Source of the DNA: BS750m-G69 sp964441235
GTDB lineage: Bacteria; Fidelibacterota; UBA2242
Assembly: GCA_964441235.1 (NCBI GenBank)
Contig: CAYTUQ010000011.1
Location: 1-64,000, forward strand
Length of the DNA: 64,000 nucleotides
Direction: 5' to 3'
In this document: positions 9,499 to 16,493 of the stretch, one piece after another
How the letters are laid out: every line of letters starts with the position of its first letter
How positions within the stretch are numbered: position 1 is the stretch's first letter
Program-made: the position numbers and the translations under genes
The notes under the pieces: generated by a model
Database searches by the model: none
Told to the model about the DNA's origin: nothing
The model's input: the letters and a program-made list of their open reading frames with translations, nothing else

Positions 9499-10750
9499 GA
9501 TATTTTTAATAATAATTATTATTGCCAGCATTGTTTTTGCTGGGGATAAAAATAATTTGAAGTATGAGGCAGATACCGGGATTCCTTTTTTCTATTATGA
9601 TGTAATTAATTATCCTATTGAAACAAGAGATTCAGTTCGAATGGATATACTAATTAAGGTATCCTTTGACGTTATTCAGTTTGTAAAAGAGGGGAGTAGT
9701 TTCGTCGGAAAGTATGAAATTTCACTTTTATTATTGAATGAGGATGAGATTCAAGCTGCTTCTAAAATTTGGACACAAGAAATTAAAACAGAGTCTTTTG
9801 AAGAAACAAATTCACAAGAGCATTTTGATGTAAATAGAGTTAGTTTTAATGTAATACCCGGTAAATATTTACTGACAATTGGCGTCATGGACCTGGATAC
9901 GAGGAAGAGTAGTTATAGAAAAAAGAAGATTGATATAGATGATTTTTATAAAAATCCGATTACACTGAGTAAAATAAATATAATAGAGAAAGTTATTGAA
10001 AGTCCTGACGGTAAAATTGAATATGTTCCTTCAGTAATAGGTACTGTTTCTGATGTTAAGCCTGAATTCAGTATAGATTTTGATGTACTGTCTGATGGGG
10101 GAAAGGGAAGTATCAAATATTCTATTTTTAATATGGATAACAAATTGATATTAAGTGATTTTTTTGAACGTACTTTTAAGAAAGGAATATCGCATGAGAA
10201 GATTTCCATCTCAAAGCAAAAGTTGGGCTTTCGCAAGTACCGTTTAAAGGTTACAGTCCAGATTAATGAAAACATTACAACAAAGGAAAGAGTGTTTCAG
10301 CTGCGGTGGCTGGGTATGTCCAGTTTTATTGATAATTTAGATGATGCTATTCAGCAGATGAGATATATTGCTCCACCGAAAGTTTTAAAAAGTATGAGAA
10401 AAGGTAGCCAGAAGGAGAAAAAAGAAAAATTTATGAAGTTTTGGAAGAAGAAAGACCCAACTCCAAATACTAAAGAAAATGAACTGATGAATGAATATTA
10501 TAAACGTGTCAATTATTCCAATCAACATTTTTCCGGTTTTCAACCCGGTTGGAGATCAGATATGGGAATGATTTTCATACTTTTTGGTCCACCAAGTGAT
10601 ATCGAACGACACCCTTTTGATATTCATACTAAACCTTATGAAATCTGGTACTACTATGAAGTAAATCGAACATTTGTTTTTCTTGATGAATCTGGATTTG
10701 GTGAATATAGATTAATTTCTCCTACTTATGATATTTTAGGAAGGTATTAA
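9479..10750 (+). CDS. GWxTD-domain envelope protein
   Basis: The 423-residue protein opens with a signal peptide (RIFLIIIIIASIVFAGD) and ends with the hallmark of the GWxTD domain: HFSGFQPGWRSDMGMIFILF followed by GPPSDIERHP and the aromatic strand IWYYYEV. The middle has Ig-like beta-rich segments. GWxTD proteins are known from several FCB-type phyla, usually as secreted or periplasmic proteins of unknown role. Here the motif reads GWRSD. The ATG lies 20 bp inside the upstream propeller gene and the stop overlaps the next start (TAATG), giving a tightly coupled three-gene operon. Confidence 0.85.
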   Translation: MLRWTNRIFLIIIIIASIVFAGDKNNLKYEADTGIPFFYYDVINYPIETRDSVRMDILIKVSFDVIQFVKEGSSFVGKYEISLLLLNEDEIQAASKIWTQEIKTESFEETNSQEHFDVNRVSFNVIPGKYLLTIGVMDLDTRKSSYRKKKIDIDDFYKNPITLSKINIIEKVIESPDGKIEYVPSVIGTVSDVKPEFSIDFDVLSDGGKGSIKYSIFNMDNKLILSDFFERTFKKGISHEKISISKQKLGFRKYRLKVTVQINENITTKERVFQLRWLGMSSFIDNLDDAIQQMRYIAPPKVLKSMRKGSQKEKKEKFMKFWKKKDPTPNTKENELMNEYYKRVNYSNQHFSGFQPGWRSDMGMIFILFGPPSDIERHPFDIHTKPYEIWYYYEVNRTFVFLDESGFGEYRLISPTYDILGRY

Positions 10751-11814
10751 TGAAAAGATTTCGTATTGCTGTTATTCCAGGAGATGGTATTGGGACTGAG
10801 ATAATTGCCCAAAGTCTCAAAGTTATAGATACGCTTAATAAAAAATATAATTCAGAAATTGAGACTACCATGTTTCCCTACAGCGCTGAATATTATTTAC
10901 AAACTGGTGTAGCGTTACCAGATGAATTCGTAAAAGAATTAGAGAAGAATTATGATGCTGCTTTAATAGGGACATTTGGGGATCCCAGAATTCCTGATAT
11001 GAAGCATGCTAAAGAAATTATATTAGGACTTCGATCTAAATTAAATCTTTTTCTTAATATACAAACTGTGAAACTCTATGAAGAGTGGCTTTGTCCATTA
11101 AAAAACATTCAGTCTGAGGATGTTGATTTTGTAATATTTAAAGAAAATAGAGAAGGTTTCTATGCAGATTCCGGTGGATTTTTGAAAAAGGGAACAGATG
11201 AAGAAGTGGCAATTCAATCTTCAGTTTATACTTACAAAGGGATAAAAAGATTTATCAATGAAACATTCAAATTTTCTCAAAAGATGGGAAGAAGAAAGAT
11301 ATGTTTAGTTGATAAAAGTAATATGCTTTCATATACACATGATTTATGGGAAAGAGTAATTAGTCAAGTTGCTAATGAATTCTCTGATATAGAGACCAGC
11401 CATCTTTATATAGATACTGCTGCTGTTCATATGATACAAGAACCCTCGAAGTTTGACGTAGTGTTAACTACCAGTATTTGTGGCGATATTCTTTCCAATA
11501 TTGGAATATTTCTTCAAGGTGGAAATGGATTAGCATTTTCTTGTGATATTAATCCTGATGTATTAGTAGTGTTTCGAACTATCCAGGGGTCAGCTGTTAA
11601 ACATGCTGGACATAATACAGCAAATCCAATGGGAGCAATTTTTGCAGTTAAAAGAATGCTTCAATATCTGGGTCTTAGTAATGAAGCAAAAGTATTAGAG
11701 CATTCTATTATAAATGCCTTCAAGAATCATTGGGTAACAATGGATCTTGGCGGGATAATCGGTACGGAAGAAGTCGGGGATTATATTATTTCTTTTATTG
11801 AAGAGCAAGTATAG
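10750..11814 (+). CDS. Isocitrate/isopropylmalate dehydrogenase-family protein
   Basis: A 354-residue NAD(P)-dependent beta-decarboxylating dehydrogenase. Seen are the N-terminal IAVIPGDGIGTEI, GLRSKLNLFLNI with the substrate-binding arginine, the FKENREGFYAD loop (equivalent of RENTEGxY), VDKSNMLSYTH with the catalytic lysine region, and the metal-binding Asp segment VVLTTSICGDILSNIG. The adenine-binding segment is KHAGHNTANPMGAI. It is not clearly isocitrate, isopropylmalate or homoisocitrate specific; there are no leu genes nearby. It is coupled to the GWxTD gene by TAATG. Its 3' end overlaps the convergent glycerate kinase gene by 20 bp. Confidence 0.85.
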   Translation: MKRFRIAVIPGDGIGTEIIAQSLKVIDTLNKKYNSEIETTMFPYSAEYYLQTGVALPDEFVKELEKNYDAALIGTFGDPRIPDMKHAKEIILGLRSKLNLFLNIQTVKLYEEWLCPLKNIQSEDVDFVIFKENREGFYADSGGFLKKGTDEEVAIQSSVYTYKGIKRFINETFKFSQKMGRRKICLVDKSNMLSYTHDLWERVISQVANEFSDIETSHLYIDTAAVHMIQEPSKFDVVLTTSICGDILSNIGIFLQGGNGLAFSCDINPDVLVVFRTIQGSAVKHAGHNTANPMGAIFAVKRMLQYLGLSNEAKVLEHSIINAFKNHWVTMDLGGIIGTEEVGDYIISFIEEQV

Positions 11815-12964
11815 ATTGAGTAAGAATCCGGCAAATTTGTTCGGTAATTTTTGTTGTTAGTTCATAACCATTTTTCATTGATTCTTCAAAAGTAATTGGT
11901 CCATTACAAATGGAAAAAATTGCTTTCAATCCGTGTTTGTATAACTCATCAATATTATTATCGATTTTACCTGCTATGGCAATGACAGGGATGTTATTTT
12001 TTTGAGCAATTTTCAAAACACCTGCAATAGTTTTTCCATAAGCTGTTTGATTATCGATTTTTCCCTCACCTGTGAATATTAGATCCACGTTTTTTATTCG
12101 TTTTTCAAATTCTACTGCATCGAGAATAATATCCACACCACTAATTTTTAGATTTGCACTTAAAAACGCTATTAATCCCGCTCCGAGACCTCCTGCAGCG
12201 CCTGCCCCAGGGTAGTCTATAACCGATATATTAAGAACTTGCTCAACAATGTTGTAAAAATGTTTCATGTTGGTTTCAAGAATGGGAAGCATTTCATCAG
12301 TTGCACCTTTTTGAGTGCTGTAAACATAGACTGCCCCTTTAGTTCCTAATAATGGGTTGTACACATCACAAGCTACAGTGAAACGGCTATTTTTTACGGA
12401 TGGATGTATATTATCCATCGAAAATGACTCACATTTACCAATAAGTTTTCCATTCATAGGTTCACTAATCTCCTTACCGGTTTTATCGAAAAATTTTACT
12501 CCAAGTGCTTGAGCCATTCCTGCTCCGCCTTCTGTCGTAGCAGACCCACCTATGCCAATTATAAAATTCCTGCAGCCGGAATTTAAAGCGTTGGAAATTA
12601 ATTGTCCTGTCCCGTAAGTGCTGGTATAAAGAGGATTCTGCTTTTCACGAGGAATTAAGGGTAGACCCGAGGCAGCAGCCATTTCAATGACTGCTGTCTT
12701 TCCATTTCCAAGTATGCCGTATTTTGCAGTGATTTCTTCTCCAATAGGATTTAGGACTTTACAGGTTTTGTATTTCCCATCAGTTGCAGAAACAAGAGAA
12801 TCAACAGTTCCTTCACCGCCATCAGCCAGAGGGATAGATATGCTCTCCGCATTTGGAAATATTCTAAGAATTCCCTCAGTCATGGCATTGCAAACATCTG
12901 TTGCTGTCATACTCCCTTTAAATGAGTCGGGAGCAAGAGCAATTTTTAGATTATTTTTTTTCAT
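11795..12964 (-). CDS. Glycerate kinase, GlxK/GarK type
   Basis: A 389-residue protein of the glycerate kinase type-1 family (PF02595), which phosphorylates D-glycerate, usually to 2-phosphoglycerate, feeding glycolysis or gluconeogenesis. The N-terminal LAPDSFKGSMTATDVC, IPLADGGEGTVDSL, EMAAASGLPL, and STYGTGQLI are all family signatures, as are IGIGGSATTEGGAGMAQALG and the C-terminal FTGEGKIDNQTAYGKT. Length is normal. It is convergent with, and overlaps by 20 bp, the dehydrogenase gene, which leaves no room for a separate terminator between the two. Confidence 0.93.
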   Translation of the reverse strand: MKKNNLKIALAPDSFKGSMTATDVCNAMTEGILRIFPNAESISIPLADGGEGTVDSLVSATDGKYKTCKVLNPIGEEITAKYGILGNGKTAVIEMAAASGLPLIPREKQNPLYTSTYGTGQLISNALNSGCRNFIIGIGGSATTEGGAGMAQALGVKFFDKTGKEISEPMNGKLIGKCESFSMDNIHPSVKNSRFTVACDVYNPLLGTKGAVYVYSTQKGATDEMLPILETNMKHFYNIVEQVLNISVIDYPGAGAAGGLGAGLIAFLSANLKISGVDIILDAVEFEKRIKNVDLIFTGEGKIDNQTAYGKTIAGVLKIAQKNNIPVIAIAGKIDNNIDELYKHGLKAIFSICNGPITFEESMKNGYELTTKITEQICRILTQSILALQ

Positions 12965-12993
12965 CTTTAATAATTCATTCTGTCTATTTTAAC

Positions 12994-13098
12994 TAAGGGG
13001 GTGTAATAAAATAACATATTCATATCTAATACATAACTAACTGCTTAATAGCAACATATGATAATCTAATATACAACTTATTCTATTACACCCCCTAA
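12994..13098. repeat. Short terminal-inverted-repeat element (MITE-like)
   Basis: A 21-bp inverted repeat with one mismatch (core AGGGGGTGTAATA) occupies 12994-13014 and 13078-13098. The 63-bp centre is AT-rich with TCTAATA motifs and no ORF. It lies upstream of the yjbQ-like gene. Similar architecture is seen at 42327-42435 although the arm sequence differs. Confidence 0.55.
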
Positions 13099-13212
13099 AT
13101 TATTTCATCGTTTTATAACTTAACAACTTTGTGGTAAATATGAATACAAATGCTTGTGGAATCCTAATTGAATTGCTAAAATTCGTTAAACTAAAATAAG
13201 GAGTATTGAGAT

Positions 13213-13632
13213 ATGAAATCATTAACAAAGCATATTACTATGAACATTCCTAAAAGAAGAGCTTTTGTGAATATTACTCCGGAAGTTGAAAAGGTTGTAA
13301 GTGAAAGTGGTGTTAAGGAAGGTTTTTGTCTTGTCAATGCAATGCATATTACTGCAAGCGTTTTTATTAATGATGATGAACCGGGGCTTCATCAGGATTA
13401 TGATGATTGGCTTGAAAAATTAGCACCACACGAGCCGGTTTCCAGGTATCGTCATAATCGTAGTGGAGAAGATAATGGAGATGCGCATTTAAAGAGACAG
13501 GTTATGGGAAGGGAAGTTGTTATTGCTATTACAAATGGAAGACTTGACTTCGGTCCCTGGGAACAGATTTTCTATGGTGAGTTTGATGGAAGGAGACCGA
13601 AGCGGTATTTAATAAAGGTAATTGGAGAATAA
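13213..13632 (+). CDS. YjbQ-family protein (UPF0047)
   Basis: A 139-residue single-domain protein of the YjbQ/UPF0047 family, proposed to have a secondary thiamine-phosphate synthase activity but without a settled physiological role. The family metal/active-site signatures are visible: HITASVFINDDEPGLHQDYDDW in the N-terminal half (with conserved His and Asp), NGDAHLKRQVMGREVVI, and LGPWEQ-like LDFGPWEQIFYGEFDG. A GGAG ribosome-binding site at 13200-13203 supports the start. It is monocistronic and followed after 79 bp by tRNA-Met. Confidence 0.9.
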   Translation: MKSLTKHITMNIPKRRAFVNITPEVEKVVSESGVKEGFCLVNAMHITASVFINDDEPGLHQDYDDWLEKLAPHEPVSRYRHNRSGEDNGDAHLKRQVMGREVVIAITNGRLDFGPWEQIFYGEFDGRRPKRYLIKVIGE

Positions 13633-13711
13633 AAAAAATATAAAATTGTAATCTTATCACTTGATATTACGAAAAATTATCAGCAAATTATTCCCGCATT
13701 TTGAAATTGAT

Positions 13712-13784
13712 CGCGGGGTGGAGCAGTTGGAAGCTCGTTGGGCTCATAACCCAAAGGTCAGAGGTTCGAATCCTCTCCCCGCTA
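13712..13784 (+). tRNA. Initiator tRNA-Met (CAU)
   Basis: A complete cloverleaf can be drawn: acceptor CGCGGGG/CCCCGCT with an unpaired first position (C1 against U72), as in bacterial initiators, D-arm GAGC...GCTC, anticodon arm TTGGG-CTCATAA-CCCAA, and T-arm AGAGG-TTCGAAT-CCTCT. The three G-C pairs next to the anticodon loop are the initiator hallmark. CCA is not encoded. An intrinsic terminator follows directly. This is the left boundary of the accessory island. Confidence 0.95.
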
Positions 13785-13790
13785 CTAAAT

Positions 13791-13817
13791 AAAACCCTGA
13801 TAGAATCGGGGTTTTTT
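13791..13817 (+). terminator. Intrinsic terminator of tRNA-Met
   Basis: Arms AAAACCCTGAT and ATCGGGGTTTT (one G-T pair) form an 11-bp stem with a 3-nt loop followed by a T run, 6 nt after the tRNA. The right half (ATCGGGGTTTTTTATTAC) is repeated at about 22940-22960 in front of the third HsdS remnant. Confidence 0.85.
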
Positions 13818-13902
13818 ATTACAACTTAAGTCAAGTCCGGTTAGGAGATTTTTAATGTGCTGATGACTTTTCATCGGACTTGACTCAAGTTTTGCTTATA
13901 GT

Positions 13903-14149
13903 CTATTTTCCCCAAACTTCTGGAATCTTATCCTTTATCTTTTGCTCATAAATATCAATGAGTTTCTTGTTCGCTTCTACCAATTTTTGCTCTTCTTGTA
14001 TACGGGCAACGATTTCCAGCTGGATGGATAAGGGGGGGAAGAGGGATAATGAGTTCCTGAACGTCCTTCTGATTGATACTTGGATACGATCCTTTTCCCA
14101 CCCTAGTAGCCATTTGCTTGCACTGTGAAATCCTGCCCGACTGCGTCAT
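13903..14149 (-). pseudogene. HsdS 3'-end remnant, copy 1 (frameshifted)
   Basis: The leftward strand encodes the C-terminal end of a type I restriction specificity subunit: YPSINQKDVQELIIPLPPL, then in another frame EIVARIQEEQKLVEANKKLI and YEQKIKDKIPEVWGK-stop. The frame break is at a run of seven G (14032-14038). No target-recognition domain is present; upstream sequence changes near 14149. Downstream of the stop is an inverted repeat (AACTTAAGTCAAGTCCG / CGGACTTGACTCAAGTT, about 13823-13890) shared with the two other copies at 20233 and 23025. Confidence 0.85.
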
Positions 14150-14461
14150 TCAGGCGGGGTGGAACGAAGTGAAACTATTTCTACCCTGAATTATTCATAG
14201 CCACTAAGGCACCAAGACACAAAGTCATGTTTAATATAAAAATAAAGATGAAAAGGTAAGGTATAAATTTTGATTTATTTCGTACCTGCCTGTCGCGGCT
14301 GCGACGCAGACAGGTATTTAAATATCTATATTTTATTAATTCTTAGAGCCTTAGTGTCTTTGGTACGCCATGAAGCGTACGTTTGAATAAATAATTAAAA
14401 ACCCGGTAATATGAAAGGATTACACAGACCAATTTGTCATTCAGTCTGAAGCATTCGTGAG
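14150..14461. repeat. Non-coding spacer with palindromic repeat sequence
   Basis: No gene is visible. The segment 14196-14222 (CACTAAGGCACCAAGACAC) has a partial inverted counterpart at 14346-14365 (GAGCCTTAGTGTCTTTGG), and between them lies a GC palindrome around 14285-14317 (CCTGCCTGTCGC/GCAGACAGG). It looks like a dispersed non-autonomous element. The last 60 bp is the 5' exon side of the group II intron. Confidence 0.4.
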
Positions 14462-16321
14462 GTGCGAGGAGGAAACAAATCGTTCTAAGTTCACGAATAG
14501 CGATTATGCAAGCCGTAATGCAAATGAACCCAGTTAGGCATCGTTATACAAATTGATAGTGACCAACCTTCCAGAGGTGGCGAAGTCTGAAACTTGCATG
14601 GAAGAAATGACAGAAAGCACATGTTAGGCTATCCGGTGTAGGATGGGATGGCGTGCATAATAAGGGTTGCGTATGAACATGGGAAGCCCTAACAGGATTG
14701 AAAGACCGTCAATTGCTGAGGGTGGCGGAGATGTTCGTAGTACTGATGATACCTAAGACAACATAACTTAGGAGAAGGGAAGGGACATTACTACTAACGA
14801 AAGTTTTAGATAAAAGAAATACAACAGAATTGACGAAACTAAAAAGTATTCAAGAAAAAGTTCAACAAGAGATAGATTTGCTTTCACAAAAGAAACGCAA
14901 AGACATGACCTCTTTGGAAAGGGTACGACTTTTACAACTAAAACTATATCTGAAAGCCAAACAGGAGAGCGGTTACAAATTTTACATTCTCTATGACAAA
15001 ATATTCCAGAAACATATTTTGGAAGAAGCGTATAAACGCTCAAAATCCAAAAATGGAAGTTCTGGAATAGACAAACAAAGCTTTAAAGATGTGGAAAAAT
15101 ACGGACGGGAAAAGTTCTTTACCGAATTAAGGGAAGAACTAAGAAAACGTACATATAAACCACAAGTGGTAAAGCGAGTCTGGATAGAGAAAGAAAATGG
15201 CGGTAAACGCCCATTGGGGATACCAACCATAAAAGACAGGGTAGTACAGCAAGCCTGTAAAATGGTTATAGAACCCATATTTGAAGCCGACTTTGATGAT
15301 TCATCATACGGATTTCGACCAAAACGCTCAGCAATAGGAGCGATAATGGAAATCCGAGACAACCTCAAACAAGGAAACCAAATGGTTTATGATGCAGACC
15401 TGAGTAAATACTTTGATACAATACCTCATGATAAATTAGAAATAGTTTTGAAAGAGAGAATTTCAGACCCTCGTGTACTACATCTTATAAAACTTTGGTT
15501 AAAAGTACCAATAGTTGAAGAAGACGGAAAATACACAGGCGGAAAAAGTAATACAAAAGGGACACCTCAAGGCGGAGTAATCTCCCCATTACTGGCAAAT
15601 ATCTATATGAATTTGCTGGATAGGATAGTAAATAAACCGCAGAGATATTTCTCAAAAAGAGGGATAAAGATGATAAGATATGCGGATGACTTTATTTTGA
15701 TGTCAAACCATATCAATCAGGAAGTCATAAACAAGATTCATAACTATCTGGACAGAATGGGGTTAAAAATCAACATAGACAAGAGTAAGCTGGTAAATGC
15801 GAAAGAGCAATCTTTTGATTTCTTAGGTTTTACCTTTAGGTATGACCGGAGTATATTTTCAAAACACGGGAAATTCTGGAATATATTTCCAAAGCCAAAA
15901 TCCCAAAAGAAAATAAGACAGAAGATAAATCTGAAACTAAAATTAATAGGGCATTATCCGGCAGAAAAAGTAGTGTTTGAGTTAAACCCAATAATAAGAG
16001 GGTGGATGAATTATTATAAAATTGAAAAAGTCAGTTATACACAAGTAGCATTCAAAGAAATAGAAGACTATTTGCGTACTCGACTATTCCGTTATTACAA
16101 TCGTAAAAGTCAGAGAAAGTCACGCTTGTATGGTCAACAAGCCTTTGACAAATTAGTCAGGGAATATGGATTAATAAAGCCATATGCGACCTCTGGATTA
16201 CGACCTGTGAATACTTTTAGATGAAAGTTAGTAGGAAAGCCGTATGCGGGAAAACCGCACGTACGGTTTGACGAGGGGGCTATGGAGTGAAAGAAATATT
16301 TTGCTCCATACTCTACTCTAC
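14462..16321 (+). mobile_element. Group II intron with intron-encoded protein
   Basis: The left end GTGCGAGGAG at 14462 matches the conserved GUGYG 5' splice site. After the maturase ORF the 34-nt domain V hairpin is at about 16236-16269 (AAAGCCGTATGCGGG-AAAA-CCGCACGTACGGTTT) with the catalytic AGC-type triad. Domain VI follows as TATGGAGTG...TTTTGCTCCATA, and the intron ends near CTCTACTCTAC (16311-16321; the last base is uncertain by a few nt). It is inserted between HsdS remnant 1 and the GC-rich secreted-protein gene, not in a protein-coding exon that I can identify. The ribozyme core looks complete, so it could be active. Confidence 0.85.
14830..16224 (+). CDS. ltrA: Group II intron reverse transcriptase/maturase
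   Basis: A 464-residue intron-encoded protein that binds its intron RNA for splicing and reverse-transcribes it at the target. Reverse-transcriptase blocks are clear: GIDKQSFKDV, GGKRPLGIPTIKDRVVQQA, SYGFRPKRSA, DADLSKYFDTIPH with the first catalytic Asp, GTPQGGVISPLLANIYMNLLD, and the catalytic MIRYADDFIL. The maturase (X) domain follows (LNPIIRGWMNYY, RLFRYYNRKS), and the protein ends without an HNH endonuclease domain. No ATG is available upstream; TTG at 14830 is the likely start, since the frame is closed at 14764-14766. Confidence 0.93.
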   Translation: MTKLKSIQEKVQQEIDLLSQKKRKDMTSLERVRLLQLKLYLKAKQESGYKFYILYDKIFQKHILEEAYKRSKSKNGSSGIDKQSFKDVEKYGREKFFTELREELRKRTYKPQVVKRVWIEKENGGKRPLGIPTIKDRVVQQACKMVIEPIFEADFDDSSYGFRPKRSAIGAIMEIRDNLKQGNQMVYDADLSKYFDTIPHDKLEIVLKERISDPRVLHLIKLWLKVPIVEEDGKYTGGKSNTKGTPQGGVISPLLANIYMNLLDRIVNKPQRYFSKRGIKMIRYADDFILMSNHINQEVINKIHNYLDRMGLKINIDKSKLVNAKEQSFDFLGFTFRYDRSIFSKHGKFWNIFPKPKSQKKIRQKINLKLKLIGHYPAEKVVFELNPIIRGWMNYYKIEKVSYTQVAFKEIEDYLRTRLFRYYNRKSQRKSRLYGQQAFDKLVREYGLIKPYATSGLRPVNTFR

Positions 16322-16493
16322 TGGCAAGATTTATGAATTAAACAGGCTACAGGGGTCATTAGGCTGAGGTTGAGGTTGTAGAATAACGTCATCGTCTCGA
16401 GAAGTCTTGTTCGACCTACAAAACCCAAATATTGTAAAAGAGATTTTAAAATATTATATTAAGCAGTGATAATAAAAAAAGGAGAAAAATATA

